A stretch of 5,135 nucleotides of DNA from Eggerthellaceae bacterium. Its GTDB lineage: Bacteria > Actinomycetota > Coriobacteriia > Coriobacteriales > Eggerthellaceae. The DNA is taken from contig JAGCZM010000032.1 in assembly GCA_017960005.1 (NCBI GenBank), positions 1-5,135 of the forward strand, in the 5' to 3' direction. This document shows positions 1 to 5,135 of the stretch, piece by piece. The translations under genes were made by a program, and so were the position numbers. Each line of letters begins with the position of its first letter. Position 1 is the stretch's first letter. The notes beneath the pieces were generated by a model that saw only the letters and a program-made list of their open reading frames with translations, ran no database searches and was not told where the DNA came from.

Positions 1-594
1 CACCGATGTCTGATCGTTTGCCAGCGTGGTGGTTCCATCCGATACCACGGCGATGATGAGGGAGTTTTCCGGCATGGGAATCGAGCGTGTCAGGATCCCG
101 AAATCGCTGGGGTGATAACGCATCTCCGGAACATCGAGCTCGGCAATCACGATACCGCTTTTGGAAAGCAGCTGCTCGGCGGAAGCAACACCCATCAAAG
201 CCTCTTCTTGGATGAGTTCGGCGATGATGGTGGTGGAGGACACGCACTCGATGTTGAGCTCTCTGAATATACGCAGATTCTTGGGGCTGTTTACCCTCGA
301 TACACAGCGGCGCACGTTGAACACACGCTTGGCGATTTCGCAGGCAACCAGGTTGTCATCGTCACGGCCCGTGGTCGCCACGAACATATCCGCCTTGCGC
401 ACGCCGGCATCCTCTTGGTATTTGGAGTCGCAACCGTTGCCGCAGATGACCAAAGCCTTGTTGGACATATCCGCGGAAAGTTTCGCGGCAACCTCTTCGG
501 ATTCCTCGATGACGGCTATTTCATGCCCGCCGGCAGACAGCACCTGTGCCAGATAGGAACCGATTTTGCCGCCGCCGCAGATAACGATATACAT
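1..594 (-). CDS. TrkA/RCK family potassium uptake regulator (second of a tandem pair), C-terminus cut by the window edge
   Basis: Cytoplasmic regulatory subunit of a Trk/Ktr-type potassium transporter. In this family the RCK_N (TrkA-N) Rossmann domain binds NAD(H) or another nucleotide and gates the membrane channel. The frame stays open for 198 codons from an ATG at 594 to base 1, so the end of the protein is missing, probably about 20-25 residues if it matches its neighbour. Residues 1-13 begin MYIVICGGGKIGS, giving the glycine-rich loop (7-12), with an acidic residue (E30) at the end of the second strand as expected for NAD binding. GNGCD (52-56) and ATTGRDDDN (73-81) fit later Rossmann motifs. 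An RCK_C domain seems to begin near residue 147. An AAGAGGGGAA ribosome binding site (601-610) supports this start. It lies 18 bases after the stop of the paralogous TrkA gene, so the two are almost certainly co-transcribed. The pair resembles actinobacterial ceoB/ceoC; I cannot tell which is which. Confidence 0.93.
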   Translation of the reverse strand, partial: MYIVICGGGKIGSYLAQVLSAGGHEIAVIEESEEVAAKLSADMSNKALVICGNGCDSKYQEDAGVRKADMFVATTGRDDDNLVACEIAKRVFNVRRCVSRVNSPKNLRIFRELNIECVSSTTIIAELIQEEALMGVASAEQLLSKSGIVIAELDVPEMRYHPSDFGILTRSIPMPENSLIIAVVSDGTTTLANDQTSV

Positions 595-612
595 AAGACA
601 TTCCCCTCTTGC

Positions 613-1275
613 TTAGTCGTGCATGTATCTCGAAAACACACCGATGAGCTCGTGACGGACACATACCAGCACCGAATCCCCCTCGTAAAGAATGCTGTCG
701 GGGGTCGGAATGGATGACGCGCTTCCGTCCGATCTCTCAAACGCTATGATGCGGATATCGTGATCGCGCTCGAGATCGGCCACACGGATGGTGCGCTTGT
801 TCTTGCACGAGCTCAAATCCAAAGAAAAACGCAGAACCTCGAACTCGCCGAACGTATCGATGTGCGCGCCGTGTCCGGACATGACCTTGGAGAAAGTCTC
901 TTCGGCAACCAAAGAGGTACCGCATACATAGTCGATGCCCAACTGCATGTAGGCGCGTTCGTGATCGGGGTTATACAGACGCGCGATGACGTGGGGCACG
1001 TGATAGAGCTTGGATGCCACCTCGGCGCACATCAGGTTGGCGTTGTCCAGTTCGGTCACCGCGGCAAACGCATCGCAATCCTTGATGCCGGCCTTGAGCA
1101 GGGTCTCCTCATCAAAACCCACACCGGCAACGGTGGAACCGTTGAAGTTTCTGCCGAGATTGGCAAAGGTGGCGGGGTTTTTGTCGATGACGCAAACGTT
1201 GTTTCCGTTGTCGGAGAGCATGTTGGCCAGCTGGGAACCGACTCTTCCGCAACCGACAACGATGATATTGCTCAT
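613..1275 (-). CDS. TrkA/RCK family potassium uptake regulator (first of a tandem pair), full length
   Basis: A complete 220-residue single-unit TrkA protein, expected to be a cytoplasmic, nucleotide-binding gating subunit of a potassium transporter. RCK_N covers about residues 1-135: MSNIIVVGCGRVGSQLA holds the GCGRVG loop (8-13), D31 follows the second strand, and AAVTELDNANLMCAE (71-85) matches the usual 'T..D..N..C' segment. RCK_C covers about 143-217, ending in the typical 'EGDSVLVCV' strand. The frame is open upstream to an ATG at 1326, but that start has no ribosome binding site and would place 17 poorly conserved residues before the Rossmann strand. The ATG at 1275 has AAAGGGAG seven bases upstream and gives the canonical N-terminus. 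E. coli TrkA carries two such units in one chain of about 458 residues; here the two units are separate adjacent genes, as in ceoB/ceoC systems, and may form a hetero-oligomer. The 66-base gap to the upstream pspC gene holds an inverted repeat. Confidence 0.94.
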   Translation of the reverse strand: MSNIIVVGCGRVGSQLANMLSDNGNNVCVIDKNPATFANLGRNFNGSTVAGVGFDEETLLKAGIKDCDAFAAVTELDNANLMCAEVASKLYHVPHVIARLYNPDHERAYMQLGIDYVCGTSLVAEETFSKVMSGHGAHIDTFGEFEVLRFSLDLSSCKNKRTIRVADLERDHDIRIIAFERSDGSASSIPTPDSILYEGDSVLVCVRHELIGVFSRYMHD

Positions 1276-1282
1276 AACCTGA

Positions 1283-1290
1283 CTCCCTTT
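1283..1290 (-). promoter_or_regulatory. Ribosome binding site deciding the TrkA start at 1275
   Basis: On the minus strand this reads AAAGGGAG, seven bases before the ATG at 1275. It favours that start over the in-frame ATG at 1326, which has no purine-rich site in front of it. Confidence 0.75.
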
Positions 1291-1306
1291 AAAAGAATCC
1301 GTCGCA

Positions 1307-1332
1307 TCCGATTTGTCCCATGACATCGGACA
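1307..1332 (-). repeat. Inverted repeat in the pspC-trkA intergenic gap
   Basis: The arms TCCGAT and ATCGGA (1307-1312 and 1325-1330) are perfect 6-bp complements. A nested 3-bp GTC/GAC pair (1315-1317 and 1322-1324) extends the stem past a 2-base bulge. An alternative pairing uses TGTCC/GGACA (1314-1318 and 1328-1332), which overlaps the first, so the two folds exclude each other. On the minus strand no U-run follows directly; the first T-rich stretch (TTCTTTT) is about a dozen bases further on and close to the trkA ribosome binding site. It could be an mRNA processing or attenuation hairpin, a protein-binding site, or chance. I do not call it a Rho-independent terminator. Confidence 0.4.
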
Positions 1333-1341
1333 CTTATTGCG

Positions 1342-2178
1342 TTATTTTACCTTAGGAAACGGCGAGATAGACATACCCTTGTCAAACAAAACGATATCCA
1401 AAGACTCGAGCGGACCGGGAACGGCATAGACGATGAACCCCAGTACGAAAAACGCCAGAAAGCACGCCACGGCCAAAAGATAGCAAACGTTTGGATGGAA
1501 GGCCTTGCTCAACAGCAAAAAGGCCACCGTCATCACCAGCAGCGGCCACAGATGCACAAAAGCGTTTCCGATGGTGGAGTAATCGATTAATCCCAGCGTC
1601 ATGGGCAGCAATACCGCGCCGCAGATGAACAAAACCATCCCAAGCAAAAACACCGGAAACGTATAGCCCGCTTTGCCGGGCAATACCATGCGGGCCAATC
1701 CCAGCACGACCAACGCCACCGGCCAAAACGCAAACCAGCTCGCATGAGCAAACACACGCGGTGCGATGAAGACGATGGATGCGATGAGCAACACAAGCCC
1801 TATCACGAAAGCAACGATGGCGCCTGTGTTGAACCCTTTTTTACCCGATTCATCCGAAGAGGATTCATCGGCGCTCTCCCCATCCTCGGCCAAATCCTTT
1901 GCGGAGAGCTTGAACTGCGCGGTTTGACCGTGCACATCCGAATACGCCTCGCTCGGATTGACCTCGATAAGATCGTCTCCTTCTTTTCTGGCGGGCAATA
2001 CCAGCCATAGAACGCCGTAAAGGATGGTAACCGGGATCATGGCAACGATGGCAAGCACCACGATAACGATACGCACCAAAACCGTATCGACTTTGAAGTA
2101 CTCCGCCAAACCGCTGCATACACCGCCGAACACCCTGTCAAGGGAGCGATACAGCCTTCCTCTTTTGAGCTTCTCCAT
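1342..2178 (-). CDS. PspC-domain multi-pass membrane protein
   Basis: A 278-residue protein. The N-terminal PspC domain (about 5-65) is clear: KLKRGRLYRSLDRVFGGVCSG, then LAEYFKVDTVLVRIVIVV, and a hydrophobic helix at 35-62 ending in WLVLPARK. PspC domains are known from phage-shock and envelope-stress proteins, often sensing or signalling membrane damage. After it comes a hydrophilic acidic/serine-rich linker (about 66-117; the EDGESADESSSDESG part is at 98-112). About five further hydrophobic segments follow (near 119-140, 146-165, 174-196, 208-224 and 231-252). The segment at about 150-165 (FWPVALVVLGLARMV) resembles the repeated 'WP.hLhhhGh' helices of LiaF/DUF5668-type membrane domains. 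The C-terminus is a short, probably soluble tail. No DNA-binding or kinase domain is visible. The ATG at 2178 has AGAGG (2188-2192) nine bases upstream, inside the 15-base gap after the three-PH-domain gene, so the two are very likely co-transcribed. The family is secure; the precise function is not. Confidence 0.9.
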   Translation of the reverse strand: MEKLKRGRLYRSLDRVFGGVCSGLAEYFKVDTVLVRIVIVVLAIVAMIPVTILYGVLWLVLPARKEGDDLIEVNPSEAYSDVHGQTAQFKLSAKDLAEDGESADESSSDESGKKGFNTGAIVAFVIGLVLLIASIVFIAPRVFAHASWFAFWPVALVVLGLARMVLPGKAGYTFPVFLLGMVLFICGAVLLPMTLGLIDYSTIGNAFVHLWPLLVMTVAFLLLSKAFHPNVCYLLAVACFLAFFVLGFIVYAVPGPLESLDIVLFDKGMSISPFPKVK

Positions 2179-2193
2179 GAACGAATACCTCTG

Positions 2194-4044
2194 TTATGCC
2201 GAAGCGGCTTTGCCCGGCATCGCGTATTCAAACCACGATGCGGCATCGTTTTCTTCGACATCGTACAAACTGATCATCGTACCGCCCACGCCCGCTGCCG
2301 ACTTAAACGCGATGGTTTTGGTCTTGGCATGACGCTGGAACGGGTTGCTGGCCAAAATCGCAAACTGCATCTTAGAGCGCGGCATGCATACCGATTTGAC
2401 GGTGATGCCGGCAGTTTTGATGCACATGAAGGATTTGTTGTAACCAAATGCGCTGCCCTTGGCCCACAGAATCGCATCCGCGATCACGATGCCGATACCG
2501 AACGCGCAAATGGCGTACCACACAAAAGCGAGATTATCGATTAAGGCCATATAAGAGCCGCCCGTAAACCCGGAGACCAAAATGACATGCGGTATCGCCG
2601 CAAAAACACCGCCCCAGAAAAACGGATTACGGATGAAACCGCGACGCACGATGGCACGGCGTATTGCACACTTGGGCAGTTCAATCGAAGCCTCGGGCGT
2701 ATCGGCAAACTCGGGAACCAATCCCTCCAATACGGAGGCCACATCGGCAAGTTTGACGAAGGGGTGCACCACCAACACGCCTCCTTTACCGGGTACGTTG
2801 GTGTTGTTGGTGCCGGTCTCGCTTTGGTTGACCGCTTCGATCTTACCCAGACCGATTTCGCAATAACCGAGGATGCGTTTGACGAGGCTTTGGGAAATGA
2901 TGACCGACTGAACGCGATCGATATCGAGTCCGTCTATCTGGTGAGAAAGCAATCCGCGCTCGACCTCTATCCTGCTTCCGCGCCTTCTTGCTTTAAACCC
3001 GCCGTAGGATAAGGTGGTGACCAGCAAATCGATGATCCAAACGATCAGAACCGTCGCCAAAAAGCCGGCGAGAATAAAAGAAGCAAACGATCCGCCGAAT
3101 ATCGCCAGAAAACGCGTGAACCCCTCGTCTTCCCATATCGATGAAGGAACCGCTTCAAACACGGTGGCGATGACAACCAACACCGACGCGATGACGATTG
3201 CCGATGCCGCAAACAAAGACCTGCTGTTGGAGATGGCGGAGAAAAAGATTTGTTTGTTGTTCAGGCCATGTTCATATGATGCCGCTTCCATCTCGACGGT
3301 CGATCCCCCGAACACGCCGGTGGTTTCGTTCCAAATATTGAGCTTATCAAGCGCATTGTCGATTGGTTTGGTTTGGTCGGTCATGCCGGCAACGGTGTTG
3401 CCGAGCGCATCGGATACGCCCAACAGCGCACCCGACACGGAAAATTCCTGACCCGTTGCTCTTTTTTGAGCCATGGCGGCAAGGAGCGCATCCGCCTCTT
3501 CTTGTTTGCCCTCGGAGATAAGGGCAACCGCGTGTTTGCGGGCAAAAAGCTCCATACGAAGCAAATCGGCATCTTCCTTGGTCACGTAAGGAATCATGAT
3601 GGCTTTGTTGGAAGCGCCGCCGGCCGTATCGATGTTGACGGTGCAAACGCCTGCCGCTCGCTGGAGCAGCGAAGCGGTCTGGTTGACCGACTGCACGCGT
3701 CCGTAAGGAACGTGAACGTGTCTTTTTTGCAAAATACCGCGATGGACGCTGAACTCGTCCTTCTCAAAAACGTAGTAGAGATGCTTATAGGCGATGGCAT
3801 TATAAACAAGCGTGGCAAGCCAAGAAATCAACAGGATTGCGAGTATGCCTCCGACAATCGCCAAAGCGACGATCCATGTGTTGGGCGTAAAAGACGATTC
3901 GCCTCCGATTGCTCGGAATACGGATTGCAAAACACCCGGCAAAACGGATGCCGCCAACACGACAGACAAGGTCAAACCGGTGCGGATGCTGCCGAGCAAA
4001 ATAAAAGACTTATGAACGTTGTATCTGTTTTCCGAAAGATCCAT
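2194..4044 (-). CDS. Bacterial PH (bPH2, YdbT-like) multi-domain membrane protein
   Basis: A 616-residue membrane protein with three repeats of 'TM pair plus bPH2 (DUF304) domain', the layout of Bacillus YdbT-like proteins, whose molecular role is not well defined. Hydrophobic segments lie near 13-40, 57-83, 277-298, 312-345, 475-493 and 501-528. PH1 (about 86-172) has FSVHRGIL, VPYGRVQSVNQ, LLQRAAGVCTVNIDTAGG. PH2 (about 346-445) has IEVERGLLSHQIDGLDIDRVQSV, LVKRILGYCEIGLG and VVHPF. PH3 (about 530-610) is more diverged but keeps MPRSKMQF and NPFQRHAKTKTIAF, matching the 'R(h)Q...(N/G)PLQR' pattern. The recurrent 'RG(h)h...RVQ...h.R..G' signature supports homologous repeats. A long polar, alanine/glycine-rich stretch (about 173-270) between PH1 and the second TM pair makes the protein longer than the roughly 490 residues usual for YdbT. 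The start is at 4044, 2 bases after the stop of the smaller bPH2 gene, with GAGGA nine bases upstream inside that gene. Partners in the membrane are probably the neighbouring YdbS-like and PspC proteins (inference). Confidence 0.9.
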   Translation of the reverse strand: MDLSENRYNVHKSFILLGSIRTGLTLSVVLAASVLPGVLQSVFRAIGGESSFTPNTWIVALAIVGGILAILLISWLATLVYNAIAYKHLYYVFEKDEFSVHRGILQKRHVHVPYGRVQSVNQTASLLQRAAGVCTVNIDTAGGASNKAIMIPYVTKEDADLLRMELFARKHAVALISEGKQEEADALLAAMAQKRATGQEFSVSGALLGVSDALGNTVAGMTDQTKPIDNALDKLNIWNETTGVFGGSTVEMEAASYEHGLNNKQIFFSAISNSRSLFAASAIVIASVLVVIATVFEAVPSSIWEDEGFTRFLAIFGGSFASFILAGFLATVLIVWIIDLLVTTLSYGGFKARRRGSRIEVERGLLSHQIDGLDIDRVQSVIISQSLVKRILGYCEIGLGKIEAVNQSETGTNNTNVPGKGGVLVVHPFVKLADVASVLEGLVPEFADTPEASIELPKCAIRRAIVRRGFIRNPFFWGGVFAAIPHVILVSGFTGGSYMALIDNLAFVWYAICAFGIGIVIADAILWAKGSAFGYNKSFMCIKTAGITVKSVCMPRSKMQFAILASNPFQRHAKTKTIAFKSAAGVGGTMISLYDVEENDAASWFEYAMPGKAASA

Positions 4045-4046
4045 GA

Positions 4047-4535
4047 TCAGACATCCTCACGGGCGATACGCGCAAGTTCGGCGGCGCGGTCGCGCAACTC
4101 TTCGGCCTCGGAATTCAACAGACCGGGAATGGTATGCTCACCTGCCGCCGTGGAAATGGTCACGTCGGACAATCCGAACGCGCGAAGCAGCGGACCTTGT
4201 TTGGTATCGGTGTTTTGAACGCGGATAAAGGGAATCATGTAGTGCTTGCGCCACCATATGCCGCGCTTGATCTCTATAAAATCATTGCCGACCTGATAGC
4301 TCCAGCGGATATAGCGGATGGAGGGCAACACGAACGCCGCGACAATCAGACTCAACACCGCCAAGGCGGCAAACACCAACAGCAAAATAAACGACCATTG
4401 GCTGTTTTCTTCCAAATACAAAAACAAAAACGGAACGACGAATATCGCGCCCATGAAGAAAACCCACAGGGCCGAAGCTATTGCCCAAACCTTCTTGATT
4501 TTGGGATTGAGCTTTTCTTTGAGTTGAGATTGCAT
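4047..4535 (-). CDS. Small bacterial PH-domain (bPH2, YdbS-like) membrane protein
   Basis: A 162-residue protein with a short basic N-terminus, two TM helices (about 17-41 and 48-71) and one bPH2 (DUF304) domain (about 80-155). The domain shows the family signature: SYQVGNDFIEIKRGIWWRKHY, then IPFIRVQNTDTKQGPLLRAFGL, then TISTAAGEHTIPGL, ending in a charged helix. This is the YdbS-like partner that commonly sits next to a larger YdbT-like protein, exactly as here; the stop is 2 bases before the next start. The domain is probably cytoplasmic by the positive-inside rule, but I cannot confirm orientation. An in-frame ATG at 4556 would add seven residues but has no ribosome binding site; the ATG at 4535 has AAGGGGG about 11 bases upstream, so I chose it. 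As the first gene after a 133-base gap, it probably heads the transcription unit. Confidence 0.9.
   Translation of the reverse strand: MQSQLKEKLNPKIKKVWAIASALWVFFMGAIFVVPFLFLYLEENSQWSFILLLVFAALAVLSLIVAAFVLPSIRYIRWSYQVGNDFIEIKRGIWWRKHYMIPFIRVQNTDTKQGPLLRAFGLSDVTISTAAGEHTIPGLLNSEAEELRDRAAELARIAREDV
4054..4058 (-). promoter_or_regulatory. Ribosome binding site embedded in the small bPH2 gene
   Basis: GAGGA lies nine bases before the ATG at 4044 and overlaps the last sense codons of the upstream gene. With only 2 bases between stop and start, this arrangement suggests translational coupling of the two PH-domain proteins. Confidence 0.65.
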
Positions 4536-4546
4536 ATGTCCGATAT

Positions 4547-4553
4547 CCCCCTT
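4547..4553 (-). promoter_or_regulatory. Ribosome binding site deciding the small bPH2 start at 4535
   Basis: AAGGGGG on the minus strand, about 11 bases upstream of the ATG at 4535. It falls just after the alternative ATG at 4556, so it can only serve the 4535 start. Confidence 0.65.
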
Positions 4554-4583
4554 CATGTATCAAAAACATACAAGTCGGGCAAT

Positions 4584-4589
4584 ACTATA
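4584..4589 (-). promoter_or_regulatory. Possible -10 promoter box for the PH-domain/PspC operon
   Basis: TATAGT on the minus strand matches the sigma-70-type -10 consensus at five of six positions. It would start transcription near 4577, about 42 bases before the ATG at 4535. The best -35-like hexamer, CTGTCA (4610-4615), is 20 bases away, which is too far for a standard promoter, so only the position and the -10 match support this call. Confidence 0.3.
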
Positions 4590-4596
4590 CGACAAA

Positions 4597-4643
4597 TCAC
4601 CGATAAGGATGACAGTTGATACCTTAGCGACATAATCCGGTGA
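4597..4643 (-). repeat. Imperfect long-range inverted repeat in the hypD-bPH2 gap
   Basis: On the minus strand TCACCG at the 5' end and CGGTGA at the 3' end are perfect 6-bp complements enclosing about 35 bases. Within them AAGG and CCTT, each flanked by AT, could form an inner stem with single-base bulges and an unpaired stretch on one side. No T-run follows. It may be a folded 5' region or operator near the putative promoter, or chance. Confidence 0.25.
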
Positions 4644-4659
4644 GCGCATATAAATACGC
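4644..4659 (-). repeat. Small stem-loop just after hypD
   Basis: On the minus strand GCGTAT, a TTAT loop and ATGCGC form a 6-bp stem with one G-T(U) wobble, starting 10 bases after the hypD stop. It is short and lacks a following T-run, so it is a poor fit for an intrinsic terminator, but its position suggests a transcript-end or mRNA-stabilising hairpin. Confidence 0.35.
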
Positions 4660-4668
4660 AATTCACAA

Positions 4669-5135
4669 TTAAGAGCGGTAATAGCGCCAGTAAGCGGCAC
4701 AGGATCCTTCACTCGAAACCATACACGGACCGATGGGGTTTTCCGGAGAACAGATTTTTGCGAACAAAGGGCACTCGCTCGGAGCCATGATGCCGCGCAA
4801 AACATCACCGCAGCGACACCCTTTGTGCTCCACGGTCGCTTCCGGTTGAGGATTAAAGCGCAAAACGGCGTCGTATTGCGCGAAAGCTTTTTTGATTTTG
4901 CATCCGGATCCGGGTATGACACCCAATCCGCGCCAGGAAGCATCGCATGGCTCGAACACCTCGTCGATGATTGCCTGCGCAGCCGGGTTTCCTTCTTGCA
5001 TGACCCCGCGCGAATATGCGATTTCGATCTCGGCACGACCTTCATGAAGCTGACGCATCAGCATCGCGATGCCCTGCAGGATATCCACCGGCTCAAATCC
5101 CGTAATCACACCGGGAATGCCGTACTTCTTTGCCA
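4669..5135 (-). CDS. hypD: Hydrogenase maturation protein HypD, C-terminal part (N-terminus beyond the window)
   Basis: HypD is the cytoplasmic iron-sulfur scaffold that, with HypC, assembles the Fe(CN)2CO moiety of [NiFe]-hydrogenases before its transfer to the large subunit. The frame is open to the right edge and gives 154 C-terminal residues, about two fifths of a normal protein of about 360-380. Recognisable family blocks in order: YGIPGVITGFEPVDILQGI (fragment residues 4-22), MRQLHEGRAEIE, EGNPAAQAIIDEVFEPCDASWRG, GVIPGSG, GCRCGDVLRG, ECPLF, and CSPENPIGPCMVSSEGSCAAY. Cysteines lie at fragment positions 63, 78, 106, 108, 121, 128, 137 and 145; the C-terminal group includes the known [4Fe-4S] ligands of the family. 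The catalytic cysteines of the N-terminal half are outside the window. A GTG at 5109 is internal (a conserved valine in GVITGFEP), not the start. The next gene on this strand is a bPH2 protein rather than hypE, so hypD appears to end its unit here. Confidence 0.96.
   Translation of the reverse strand, partial: AKKYGIPGVITGFEPVDILQGIAMLMRQLHEGRAEIEIAYSRGVMQEGNPAAQAIIDEVFEPCDASWRGLGVIPGSGCKIKKAFAQYDAVLRFNPQPEATVEHKGCRCGDVLRGIMAPSECPLFAKICSPENPIGPCMVSSEGSCAAYWRYYRS

Larger units (their letters stand above)
4536..4668. other. 133-base intergenic region between hypD and the PH-domain gene
   Basis: This is the longest non-coding gap in the window. It holds a small stem-loop next to the hypD stop, a longer imperfect inverted repeat, a lone -10-like TATAGT and the ribosome binding site of the next gene. 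I see no convincing small ORF, tRNA or known riboswitch. It is the most probable boundary between the hydrogenase maturation unit and the PH-domain/PspC/TrkA genes. Confidence 0.6.

Noticed and set aside
112..717. A 201-codon open frame on the plus strand.
   Set aside because: It is antisense to the two TrkA genes, whose Rossmann motifs are unmistakable, and spans their junction. No domain is visible in it.
760..1323. A 187-codon open frame on the plus strand.
   Set aside because: Antisense to the first TrkA gene, with no recognisable motif; explained by codon bias on the coding strand.
1276..1326. N-terminal extension of the first TrkA protein to the ATG at 1326.
   Set aside because: No ribosome binding site precedes it, it overlaps the intergenic inverted repeat, and the canonical Rossmann N-terminus begins at the well-served ATG at 1275.
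1580..2543. The repeated string ATCGATTAA near 1580 and 2536.
   Set aside because: Both copies fall in coding sequence for a Leu-Ile-Asp tripeptide in membrane proteins; a short match of this kind is expected by chance.
3373..4218. A 281-codon open frame on the plus strand.
   Set aside because: It lies opposite the large bPH2 gene and the end of the small one, which both show clear family motifs. Its translation is low in hydrophobic order and resembles no family I know; it is an antisense shadow.
4644..4659. Rho-independent terminator for hypD.
   Set aside because: The 6-bp stem includes a wobble pair and no T-run follows on the minus strand, so it was kept only as a stem-loop.
4560..5045. 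A 161-codon minus-strand frame overlapping hypD.
   Set aside because: It is in a different frame from the strongly conserved HypD sequence, and its translation shows no family features.

Overview
All supported genes in this window lie on the minus strand, so it reads right to left. It has six coding regions; the two at the edges are cut by the window. The GC content looks moderate, a little over half by eye. Tandem single-domain TrkA (RCK) proteins, a PspC protein, a YdbS/YdbT-like pair of bacterial PH-domain (bPH2) membrane proteins and a HypD hydrogenase maturation protein together suggest a Gram-positive anaerobe. A coriobacterial-type actinobacterium is a reasonable guess, because paired TrkA genes of the CeoB/CeoC kind are familiar in Actinobacteria. 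This is inference from gene content, not an identification.

Layout in transcription order. The right edge (4669-5135) carries the C-terminal part of hypD, which belongs to an upstream hydrogenase maturation locus outside the window. A 133-base gap (4536-4668) follows, with a small stem-loop, a longer imperfect inverted repeat and a weak -10-like box; it probably separates hypD from the next unit. Then comes a compact run: a small two-TM bPH2 protein (4047-4535), a large three-PH-domain membrane protein (2194-4044, 2 bases downstream), a PspC-domain multi-TM protein (1342-2178, 15-base gap), a full-length RCK/TrkA protein (613-1275, 66-base gap) and a second RCK/TrkA protein (1-594, 18-base gap) that runs off the left edge.

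How the genes may work together. The first three genes encode membrane proteins of families linked to the cell envelope. The last two encode cytoplasmic nucleotide-binding regulators of a Trk/Ktr-type potassium transporter; no transporter subunit is in the window, and it may lie just beyond the left edge. Short gaps and good ribosome binding sites support co-transcription of the three envelope genes, and of the two TrkA genes with each other. The 66-base gap between pspC and the first TrkA gene contains an inverted repeat, so read-through there is likely but unproven.

There are no tRNA, rRNA, CRISPR, insertion-sequence or phage signatures. I see no clearly new system; the most interesting points are the envelope/potassium gene association and the structured intergenic regions.
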